From Nemertoderma westbladi (taxonomy: Eukaryota; Xenacoelomorpha; Nemertodermatida; Nemertodermatidae), in NCBI GenBank assembly GCA_032718475.1, contig JAUCBJ010002940.1:1-61217 (forward strand): a stretch of DNA of 61,217 bases, written 5' to 3'. The notes under the pieces are model-generated. The model was not told the origin of the DNA. It did no database searches and saw nothing but the letters and a program-made list of their open reading frames with translations. The first letter of the stretch is position 1. The number at the start of each line of letters is the position of its first letter. Of this stretch, positions 31,221 to 42,400 are shown piece by piece. The position numbers and the translations under genes were made by a program.

Positions 31221-31844
31221 ATGTTACTGCTCTACCAATATTGCATATCATTGCAAGTAGCAGTCAGTTGCTGCCAAATCCTCTCATGTGAAGAGTCAAC
31301 ATATTTAAACATTTCTTCAGGAAATGAAAGGATAATCAAAGAATATCAGACAAGACGTGAGTTGCTTGGAACCGGGGGCAACTGGGAGTTTCTTCCGGGC
31401 CATTACATTCTAAAAAATCCACGGATATCTGAGGTAGAATGCTATGAGTGCGGCACTATCAGTTACACATCGAAAGCGGTGAAATATAATTCAGAATTTA
31501 CTACTGACATTGTGCACATGAGTTGCTACAGGAAGCAAGGGCAATGTAAGGCGCTTACAGAAGATCAATGCCAACCACTCCTCGACAGTAAATTCAAAAA
31601 TTACAAAGATGAGGTGATTGCTCTCTTGCATTCCATTATAGATAGCTTTGATGAGGACGAAGACGTTGGCAACATATATGAGCATTGCCAAAGTCAGTGT
31701 TGTTCTACAGAGCAGTGCTCGTCCTATGTTTGGTTTAAAGATCTCACCACAACAATAACACCAATGATTACTACTCCCGCTAATGGAGCCGGCAAAGCCA
31801 CAACAATGATGAGTGTCATTGTCATTATATTTCTATTTTTATAA
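31221..31844 (+). CDS. Ly6/uPAR-like, probably GPI-anchored secreted protein
   Basis: 207-codon uninterrupted ORF. A hydrophobic N-terminus (residues 1-22) may be a signal peptide. A Cys-rich domain opens with ECYECGTISY and closes with CCSTEQCSS, the start and end pattern of the Ly6/uPAR three-finger fold (the usual final CN is CS here). The middle contains an acidic helix-like insert (residues 125-152), longer than usual. A Thr/Pro linker and a short hydrophobic tail (VIVIIFLFL) at the very end fit a GPI-anchor signal. It could be an intronless gene, a retrocopy, or one large exon whose upstream exon is unseen. Flanks are AT-rich with no clear promoter. Confidence 0.6.
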   Translation: MLLLYQYCISLQVAVSCCQILSCEESTYLNISSGNERIIKEYQTRRELLGTGGNWEFLPGHYILKNPRISEVECYECGTISYTSKAVKYNSEFTTDIVHMSCYRKQGQCKALTEDQCQPLLDSKFKNYKDEVIALLHSIIDSFDEDEDVGNIYEHCQSQCCSTEQCSSYVWFKDLTTTITPMITTPANGAGKATTMMSVIVIIFLFL

Positions 31845-32356
31845 AGACACACTAGAGACAGGAAGGACTGGAAAATCAATCATTTTTGTGATCCCTACAC
31901 CTGAAGCAACAATATTACCACTCAATATTGTATTAGACTCTCATTTATGAATACCAACCAAAATCCAGGGTCTTATTAACTAATTTGAAAGTGTGTTTTA
32001 TTGGTGAAAAGTGTTTTGTTACATTATTATAGATCGTACATTGTTATTGTTATTTATTACATAGACTATACTTCGTTATAGCTATTTACACTAACTATTC
32101 ATATATATGTTTTTAACTTATATATTGGTTTCACTAATTTAACGTTTATTGATTTTTATGTATTGTATTCAAAATGTTGTGTGTCAAATCATTGTTACTA
32201 AGCCTATTTGTACTACTAAGGTGTTGGAACATTTGATCACATTTTCTGTTCATGTTTGTAGTAAATACATAGTGACCAACTTGTTGCATTCTTTGATTAT
32301 TATAATGCTATGATTATAAGCTAATCAATTTTTTTATTCATTCTCAAGATACAACT
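31845..32356. other. intergenic, AT-rich
   Basis: No ORF or repeat structure identified. Probably the 3' UTR and downstream sequence of the Ly6-like gene. Confidence 0.45.
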
Positions 32357-33488
32357 GCGATCGGCATTTTTAATAATGCTGTGCCGGCTTGTCGATAAAA
32401 TTGCGCCGCCACAACTCGCTATTACCCATGACATTTGCTAGATCATCCGAATCTTCAAGGCCAGTGACCTTTAATATGCGTCTCAAGAAAGTCATGGGCT
32501 ATCCACCATGCTTATTCACTCCATGAGGCTGCCAAAGTACAAGATTATGCACTGGCTGGTCCTCACGGCGAAAGCAATGTCCTGCAAATCGGAGGCGATT
32601 TTGTTCTAGTGTCAAGCTCGGGGGAACCAATGAGACACCTCCAATGTTATATAGTGTCTGGTTGGAGATGTGTGCATTATACTTGACACAATGAACCCGG
32701 CGTAGCATTGTTGTGAATGTGCCATCCAGAGATTTTGTGTCCTCAGCAGTTAGAGCCCAGCATGGACTCCCATAGAGGAGTAATGGAACGACTGCTGCTC
32801 TAAATAATCGGACCTTAAGTTTCCGATTAATTCTCGGTGACTTCCAAATCCTTGAAAGCCTATTCAAGGCTGCCCATGCCTTTCCCGTACGTATTCGAAG
32901 GTCCTCCCTCACCTGACTTCCGGATCCATGATCCCAGGTAACAGAAGTCGTCCACATGCTCAAACATACTATCCTTTGAGCTTATGCTCATCCGATCAGA
33001 GACTTGCTGAGGACTTTCAAAGTTAACTGTCAAAATTTTGGTCTTTCTGGAGTTAATAATAAATCATCAGCAAAGTCTAGATCAGTTAGGTACTTGGCTG
33101 GATTTCCTCGACTTCTGGAGCCAGTAGGTGGAGTTATCATCACCCCATCATCATTATGATGATCTAAGGACATACGTAGAACATAGTCAACCACAATTAT
33201 GAACAAGAATGGTGCAAGTGTGTCTCCCAGGAGGACGCCGCCATAACACATCAAATGGTTCTGTGTCACCGTCAACAGTAGACACAAATGTTGTCGAACC
33301 ATCGTATACTGATCTGATTGCTGCAATAATTTCATCAGGAATCCCATATAATGAAAGTATGCTGAACATACGTGAGCGAGAAACTGAATCAAAGGCCTTG
33401 AAGAAGTCAACAAATATAACAGCCAGATGCCTGTCTTTCTTTTTTGATAACTCTTCTATTATCCTTCTACGTGCCAAAATGGGACGGT
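32357..33488 (-). mobile_element. non-LTR retrotransposon copy (second family), 5'-truncated
   Basis: Minus-strand reverse transcriptase fragment with RRIIEELSKKKDRHLAV, VDFFKAFDSVSRSRM and DFADDL motifs, and the common 3' end near 32357. Several frameshifts and an internal deletion. The 5' truncation point at about 33477-33488 joins directly to sequence homologous to exon B of the gene at 16402-17274. Confidence 0.85.
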
Positions 33489-34360
33489 TTGCGATGGTCC
33501 AAATCGTCACCCAATGATACGCCGTTTCGCAAGAGCTGCAAGTTATGGTTTTCCGTGAACGTGGTATTTATGTTGTTAAAGAATTAGAAATTGGTCATTT
33601 TAACAAATTATGGTCATATGAACTTATAGGATATTAAATATACACTACTATACACAATTACACACACCAAATATGCCTACTCAATCTCATAGATATGATG
33701 TACCTTATAACTTCATGAACACTACTAAAGATATGTCTAATAGTGATTCTTAAGGTACATTGTGAAAGGTATATAAGTAATAAATATATTTATTGAATAA
33801 ACACCATAAACATTCATTGGTCGTTGCTCTTTTTGTCAAAACAATATAACGAGTTCATAACGATTTCAAGTGTGAGTCCGTAACATTTTTTTCTGTGAGT
33901 CCGTAACGAACAATTTCTCTATAAATGAGGTTTGCCACCATATGTTTCTGCTATTAACTTACAAATTTACAAAATTTGATGTATCTACCTCGTATTGTGA
34001 AAGTTATAACGTATGGCGTTAAATATTTCAAGATAATTTGACAAAAAAAATTGGGTAATTTTTCTTTATCCATTTGCATGTGAGTCCGTAACGGGCACTA
34101 TGATTACAATATCCTATGAATGTAATGAGATACAACTCTTTTCTAAGTCAAAGTAGAGATGTACCATTAATCCATCAGCCACCATAGGTAAATGTTATTT
34201 ATATTGTAAAGTTATTAATTAAATATGTCAATTAATTTCGAAAATTGCGTATGAATGTGAGTCCGTAAGGATGGAATTGCCCTTCTCCATGTCCCTGAGA
34301 ACATCTACTGAAATGTTGTTAGCCAAATCATTATTGATGGTGTTGGATGATGTTCCTGGC
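33489..34360. other. inverted fragments of the 16.4-17.3 kb gene and a repeated 13-mer
   Basis: 33489-33545 is the reverse complement of about 17205-17270 (end of exon B). 34270-34360 is the reverse complement of about 16525-16610 (middle of exon A, encoding the NNDLANNIS segment with substitutions). Between them the sequence is unrelated AT-rich DNA with four copies of GTGAGTCCGTAA (about 33868, 33892, 34081, 34258). Confidence 0.65.
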
Positions 34361-34700
34361 AGGTACCTGGACCCTTCAAATTTTTCTACAAATCTTAATG
34401 GGATTGAATGAAATTTGAAATAGATAGTTTCACCTCCCTCCTACTTCCTGGGTGAGCCAGAATTTTTATTTTCGCTTTGTTTCTGTAGCTACAAGCATCT
34501 CAAAAAAAGTGTCTTAGTCGATATTGCACCAGTTACACGTAACAGCAAAGTTATTCTTCAACCTTATAGTGATTTGTTGGTACTATGAAAAAGCTGACCG
34601 TGCAAGGATTCCTAATACGTAACACAATCATAATTTCGTCGCAAAATAGCTCAGATATGCGCGTTCGAAGTTGCATGGTTTTGCACCTGTTGAGGGCTCT
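34358..34700. mobile_element. partial copy of the MITE-like element
   Basis: Aligns by eye to 34845-35170 of the complete copy (shared CAGGTACCTG start, TTTCACCTCCCTCCT, CAACCTTATAG and GTTGCATGGTTTT). It lacks both complete termini. Confidence 0.7.
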
Positions 34701-34807
34701 TTTATTTTATTTATTATACACCCGGTACATCTTAATATTCTGGAACATTTGTTTATCTCTTAAGTAGCTGAGCACCAATGCAATAGGCATGTATGTATAT
34801 ACACCAT

Positions 34808-35313
34808 GTCCTGGAATATAGTGTCGTTATTAAGGTACCTGCCCCCCCCCCCCCCCCCCCAAATTTTCCTATAAATCTTAATGAGATTGCATGGAATTTG
34901 AAACAGAGATAGTTTCACCTCCCTCCTCTTGCTGGGTGATCCAGAATTTTTATTTTTGCTTTCATTCTTTAGCTACAAGCGTTTGAAAGAGGTGTCTCCA
35001 TCGGTATTGTGCCAGTTACACCGCAGTTATTCTTCAACCTTATAGCGATTTGTTGATATTGATGGAAAGCTGGCCATGCAAGGATTCCAAATTGTATCAC
35101 AATCTGAATTTCGTCATAAAACAGCAGAGATATGGGCATTCTAAAGTTGCATGGTTTTACACCGGCGCAAGCTTATTTTATTCGATTAAAAATATACACC
35201 ATATTCTCATTAATCAATAATTAATCATGAAATCTCATTAAGATTTATAGAAAAACTTGGGGAGGGGGGGGGGGGGGGCAGGTACCTGAATAACGACACT
35301 ATATTCCAGGACT
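34808..35313. mobile_element. MITE-like non-autonomous element with C/G-tract inverted termini
   Basis: About 86-bp inverted termini. The left begins TCCTGGAATATAGTGTCGTT (34808), followed by GGTACCTG and a run of about 19 C. The right (about 35227-35313) is the reverse complement with a G-run. Inner parts share TATAAATCTTAATGAGATT. No coding capacity. A solo terminal fragment occurs at about 16110-16170. Confidence 0.75.
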
Positions 35314-35516
35314 ATGTTCTTTTGAAAAAATTCCCAATATCTCTACCAAATTTAACCCAGCAGAGCAAAATTCCTCGTACCTATGCAAAAATTGCTGTTG
35401 CTAAGGATATATTGCCTCACATATTCAACGCTCTAAGAAAAAACTTGTTATTTCTGTCAAAAGCGCTCCCTTGCTAAGATATGTACCACGTTGCTATGCT
35501 AAATTCGTCGTTGCTA

Positions 35517-35662
35517 TGTAATATAATAATATAATATAATATTAATATATATAATATTAATATAATATATTTATAAAAATATATATAATTATATAATAAT
35601 TATATAATTATTAATTATATAATATATAATATATTAATATAATATATAATAATATAATAAGA
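35517..35662. repeat. AT-only low-complexity tract
   Basis: About 145 bases composed almost solely of A and T in ATATAAT/TTAATAT motifs, strongly self-complementary. Confidence 0.85.
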
Positions 35663-35859
35663 CACTGGAAAAACAATTACTTTCAGTATAGTTTAATTGT
35701 AAAGAACTCACAAACTAGGAATTATTTCACTATTATTCGATATAACTCAGTAACTTTACGTTGCCATAACTTATAAACTTACTTTATGACATCTCGCACT
35801 TATTAATCACACATATAAAAAGTTTCCCCTGGTTTTCCCCGAAATCGTATTATTGGCGA

Positions 35860-36460
35860 CTCTTTCGGCATCGTGAGAGATGTAGTTTCCCAATACGATA
35901 ACTTTCATTTCAATGTTCAGATTTTCCATCTCTCTATATGTAACAGCAAATAATGCTGGGTTGTTTTTTAATTATAACGTCCCAAAGAAAGTCACTAAAT
36001 ATAACTGTAAAACAATAAATGGAGAGGCTTTGTAAACAATATAATGCACCTTGAGGCGCCAATTTATAAATAAAATGTAAAATTTACCTGAATTTGAAAT
36101 TATTCAAAGACAATAATTAATTATTTATTACAGTAATTCTCTTTTGTTTGAGATAATAGTACGGATTTACATGATATAAAATTTAAGAAAAATATAATAA
36201 TAACAGCACCAACTTATAGTCCAATACATTTACAAAAATAAAAATATTATTTACAAAAGTTTGACTGAGTTTGAATCTTCACTTCTTACTCCAGCGTCGT
36301 TCGCCTGTAACGCTATTGTATTCATATTCTTTGCCAGTAACTGAAAAATAATATTGAAATAATTAACTAACAATAACATATAATTTTATAAACATATAAA
36401 TTTATGTAATTCTAAACATTTTCTGAAACAATAATGTTTATAACACATGTTCTAATACAC
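35860..36460 (-). repeat. cadherin terminal exon and 3' UTR, gene-proximal copy of the duplication
   Basis: Partner of 17649-18262. It includes the last coding exon (36279-36340) and a minus-strand AATAAA (TTTATT near 36122) about 155 bases downstream of the stop. Confidence 0.88.
36279..36340 (-). CDS. cadherin gene terminal coding exon (WW-like tail)
   Basis: The acceptor CAG is at 36343-36341. Entered with the one base left by exon 39751-39571, it reads KEYEYNSVTGERRW and then SKK with TGA at 36281-36279. The Y-x-Y-N-x2-T-G-x3-W pattern resembles the second half of a WW domain. Read in phase 0 instead, an unrelated frame runs to TAA at 36251, so the assignment depends on the upstream phase. 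Confidence 0.7.
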
Positions 36461-39400
36461 TGTATGTATGTAGATGTTCTAAAGTTAGTTATTAAGATTA
36501 GAAAAATCTACTCAACACACTCAGAGATAATAGTTGAATCTCCGTTAATTGAAAGTAGTATCACAAAAATTGGTTTTTACCGATAACAATACTTTATGTT
36601 AATAACATTACTTTACTTTACTCTATGGTCAGGTCAAGTCAGGTCATATTGATCAAGAAAACTTGCCACCTCCATGCAGCATAAAGACCTGGTCCTGTAA
36701 GTAGGACCCCCTTCGTTCTGGGATAAGGACGCCCTTGGTCCTGGATTAAGGACCCATATACTTGGCTACAAGGGTATATGGCCTGGTCAGGCAGATGTTG
36801 ATCTACCTGTTGCTACTACTACTAGGATCGGCGTGCTGCATTGCAGTTGCATTTTTAAGAATACTGTGCCGGCTTATCGACAAAATTGCACCGCCACAAC
36901 TCCCTATCACCCATGACATTTGCTTGAATGCCGAATCTTCAAGGCCAGTGTCCTTTAAGATGCGTCTCAAGAAAGTCATGGGCTGTCCACCATGCTTATT
37001 CACTCCATGAGGCTGCCAAAGTACAAGATTATGCACTGGCTGGTCCTCATGGCGAAAGCAATGTCCTGCAAAGCGGAGGCGATTTTGTTCTAGTGTCAAG
37101 CTTGGGGGAACCAATGAGACACCTCCAATGTTATATAGTCTCTGGTTGGAGATGTGTGCATTGTACTTGACACAATGAACCCGGCGTATCATTCTTGTGA
37201 ATGTGCCATCCAGAGATTTGGTGTCCTCAGCAGTTAGAGCCCAGCATGGACTCCCGTAGAGGAGTATATAATTGGACCCCTTAAGTTTCCGATTAATTCT
37301 CGGTGACTTCCAAATCCTGGAAAGCCAATTCAAGGCTGCCCATGCCTTTCCCTTACGTATTCGAAGGTCCTCACCTGACTTCCGGATCCATGATCCCAGG
37401 TAACAGAAGTCGTCCACATGCTCAAGCATACCATCTTTTGAGTTTATGCTCATCCGATCAGAGACTTGCTGAGGACTTTCAAAGTTAACTGTCAAAATTT
37501 TGGTCTTTCTGGAGTTAATAAAAAGACCAACACTAGAAGCAGCATGTTCTAATGAGCTGAGGAGCCGTTGGGCTCCCTCTAGTGATTCTGAGAGTACTCC
37601 TAAGTCATCAGCAAAGTCTAGATCAGTTAGGTACTTGACAGGATTTCCTCGACTTCTGGAGCCAGTAGGTGGAGTTATCATCACCCCATCATCATTATGA
37701 TGATCTAAGGACATGCGTAGAACATAACATAGTCAACCACAATTATGAACAAGAATGGTGCAAGTGTGTCTCCCTGGAGGACGCCCCATAACACTTCAAA
37801 TGGTTCTGTGTCACCGTCAACAGTAGACACAAATGTTGTCGGACCATCGTATACTGATCTGATTGCTGCAATAATTTCATCAGGAATCCCATATAATGAA
37901 AGTATGCTGAACATACGTGAGCGAGAGACTGAATCAAAGGCCTTGAAGAAGTCAACAAAGATAACAGCCAGATGCCTGTCTTTCTTTTTTGATAACTCTT
38001 CAATTATCCTTCTAAGTGCCAAAATGGGCTCCATGGTCCGACGACCTTTACGGAACCCATTCTGATTTCCACGGAGCAGTCTCTCAATGGGATCCCTGAT
38101 GCGATTTAATAGAATTCTATTGTATAGCTTTGCAGCAATCGAGATCAATGAGATTCCCCGAAAAGAACCATAGAGTGTTAGGTTGCCCTTCTTGGGAACT
38201 GGCACCAACTTATTTGTTTTCATCTCTTGTGGGACTCTTGTTGTTCGGTACATGTCTACTATGATGGGACATATGAGCTTTAAACACTCAGGTATTTTAA
38301 AGACCTCAGGGGGAACACCATCGATTCCACTGGTACGATTGGTCTTAATGCTCTTTGCAGCAGCCTTCACTTCTGCAAAGGAGATATCACCAATGGGAAT
38401 ATCTGGGAGTACAGACTCAGACACTTTTACTTCTATAAAGTTATCAGGCAATACCCTGTCATTATTGAGGAGCTTTTCAAAGTGGACCTTCCAACCATTG
38501 AGGCGATCGGCTGGTGATTCAGCCTTAACCTTGGTGGTTGGTTGGCTTTTTCGACCAGCAAGCAAGTTGATCGATCTCCATGCCTGGGATGATTGCCTGC
38601 TGTCGTCAGCATCATTGATGGCATCAACCTGTTGGTTTATTAGCTCCTGTAAATTAACAGAGTACTGCCTGTTTAGGGACGTAGATGCAGCCTTCACTAG
38701 AATCACTCAGAATAACTAGAGGGAGCCCAACGGCTCCTCAGCTCATTAGAACATGCTGCTTCTATTGTTTGTCTTTTTAATAACTCTAGAAAGACCAAAA
38801 TTTTGACAGTTAACTTTGAAAGTCCTCAGCAAGTATCTGACCGGATGAGCATAAGCTCAAAGGATGGTATGCTTGAGCATGTGGACGACTTCTGTTACCT
38901 GGGATCATGGATCCGGAAGTCAGATGAGGACCTTCGAATACGTAAGGGAATGGCATGGGCAGCCTTGAATAGGCTTTCCAGGATTTGGAAGTCACAGAGA
39001 ATTAATCGGAAACTTAAGGTCCGATTAGAGCAGCAGTAGTTCCAGTACTCCTCTATGGGAGTCCATACTGGGCTCTAACAGCTGAGGACACCAAATCTCT
39101 GGATGGCACATTGACAAGAATGCTACGCCGGGTTCACAGTGTCAAGTACAATGCACACATCTCCAACCAGACACTATATAACATTGGAGGTGTCGCATTG
39201 GTTCCCCCAAGCTTGACACTAGAACAAAATCGCCTCCGCTTTGCAGGACATTGCTTTCGCCGTGAGGACCAGCCAGTGCATAATCTTGTACTTTGGCAGC
39301 CTCATGGAGTGAATAAGCATGGTGGACAGCCCATGACTTTCTTGAGACGCGTCTTAAAGGACACTGGCCTTGAAGATGCGGATGATCTAGCAAATGTCAT

Positions 39401-42400
39401 GGGTGATAGGGAGTTGTTGGGAATTTTGTCGACAAGCCGGCACAGCATTCTTAAAAATTGCAGCTGCAATGCAGCATGCCGATCCTAGTAGTATGTTAAT
39501 TCAATATTAATAATTGTGACATTGTAGGGAATGAGATTAACATGACACAACGGGATTTAAATATGCCAACCTGGATCAACAGCTTTTCCATCAAAGCCAC
39601 CACTGCCGCCTTTATCGGCCGGCTTACTGGCGCTTTTTTCGGCGGGCTTACTGGCGCTTTTTTCGTCTGATTTTTTATCGTCTGGTTTTTCTGGTTTTTT
39701 CCCCGATATCGACGCCTTTTGAGCTGGTGGTGCGGCAGTTTGACCAGATTTCTACACGGGAGGAAATAAAGAAGAAATTGAATTCGAAATTATAGAAAAA
39801 TTAGAAAAATTCAGAAACACAATGACATTTTTATATATATATATAATTACTACAGGAACTGGAGTAACTACACTTACTACAGGAACTGGAGCAACTACAC
39901 TTACTATAGGAACTGGAGCAACTACACTTACTATAGGAACTGGAGCAACTACACTTACTATAGGAACTGGAGCAACTACACTTACTATAGGAACTGGAGC
40001 AACTACACTTACTATAGGAACTGGAGCAACTACACTTACTATAGGAACTGGAGCAACTACACTTACTATAGGAACTGGAGCAACTACACTTACTATAGGA
40101 ACTGGAGCAACTACACTTACTATAGGAACTGGAGCAACTACACTTACTATAGGAACTGGAGCAACTACACTTACTATAGGAACTGGAGCAACTACACTTA
40201 CTATAGGAACTGGAGCAACTACACTTACTATAGGAACTGGAGCAACTACACTTACTATAGGAACTGGAGCAACTACACTTACTATAGGAACTGGAGCAAC
40301 TACACTTACTATAGGAACTGGAGCAACTACACTTACTATAGGAACTGGAGCAACTACACTTACTATAGGAACTGGAGCAACTACACTTACTATAGGAACT
40401 GGAGCAACTACACTTACTATAGGAACTGGAGCAACTACACTTACTATAGGAACTGGAGCAACTACACTTACTATAGGAACTGGAGCAACTACACTTACTA
40501 TAGGAACTGGAGCAACTACACTTACTATAGGAACTGGAGCAACTACACTTACTATAGGAACTGGAGCAACTACACTTACTATAGGAACTGGAGCAACTAC
40601 ACTTACTATAGGAACTGGAGCAACTACACTTACTATAGGAACTGGAGCAACTACACTTACTATAGGAACTGGAGCAACTACACTTACTATAGGAACTGGA
40701 GCAACTACACTTACTATAGGAACTGGAGCAACTACACTTACTATAGGAACTGGAGCAACTACACTTACTATAGGAACTGGAGCAACTACACTTACTATAG
40801 GAACTGGAGCAACTACACTTACTATAGGAACTGGAGCAACTACACTTACTATAGGAACTGGAGCAACTACACTTACTATAGGAACTGGAGCAACTACACT
40901 TACTATAGGAACTGGAGCAACTACACTTACTATAGGAACTGGAGCAACTACACTTACTATAGGAACTGGAGCAACTACACTTACTATAGGAACTGGAGCA
41001 ACTACACTTACTATAGGAACTGGAGCAACTACACTTACTATAGGAACTGGAGCAACTACACTTACTATAGGAACTGGAGCAACTACACTTACTATAGGAA
41101 CTGGAGCAACTACACTTACTATAGGAACTGGAGCAACTACACTTACTATAGGAACTGGAGCAACTACACTTACTATAGGAACTGGAGCAACTACACTTAC
41201 TATAGGAACTGGAGCAACTACACTTACTATAGGAACTGGAGCAACTACACTTACTATAGGAACTGGAGCAACTACACTTACTATAGGAACTGGAGCAACT
41301 ACACTTACTATAGGAACTGGAGCAACTACACTTACTATAGGAACTGGAGCAACTACACTTACTATAGGAACTGGAGCAACTACACTTACTATAGGAACTG
41401 GAGCAACTACACTTACTATAGGAACTGGAGCAACTACACTTACTATAGGAACTGGAGCAACTACACTTACTATAGGAACTGGAGCAACTACACTTACTAT
41501 AGGAACTGGAGCAACTACACTTACTATAGGAACTGGAGCAACTACACTTACTATAGGAACTGGAGCAACTACACTTACTATAGGAACTGGAGCAACTACA
41601 CTTACTATAGGAACTGGAGCAACTACACTTACTATAGGAACTGGAGCAACTACACTTACTATAGGAACTGGAGCAACTACACTTACTATAGGAACTGGAG
41701 CAACTACACTTACTATAGGAACTGGAGCAACTACACTTACTACAGGAACTGGAGCAACTACACTTACTATAGGAACTGGAGCAACTACACTTACTATAGG
41801 AACTGGAGCAACTACACTTACTACAGGAACTGGAGCAACTACACTTACTATAGGAACTGGAGCAACTACACTTACTATAGGAACTGGAGCAACTACACTT
41901 ACTATAGGAACTGGAGCAACTACACTTACTACAGGAACTGGAGCAACTACACTTACTATAGGAACTGGAGCAACTACACTTACTACAGGAACTGGAGCAA
42001 CTACACTTACTATAGGAACTGGAGCAACTACACTTACTATAGGAACTGGAGCAACTACACTTACTATAGGAACTGGAGCAACTAACTTACTAAGGAACTG
42101 GAGCAACTACACTTACTATAGGAACTGGAGCAACTACACTTACTATAGGAACTGGAGCAACTACACTTACTACAGGAACTGGAGCAACTACACTTACTAT
42201 AGGAACTGGAGCAACTACACTTACTATAGGAACTGGAGCAACTACACTTACTACAGGAACTGGAGCAACTACACTTACTATAGGAACTGGAGCAACTACA
42301 CTTACTATAGGAACTGGAGCAACTACACTTACTATAGGAACTGGAGCAACTACACTTACTATAGGAACTGGAGCAACTACACTTACTATAGGAACTGGAG

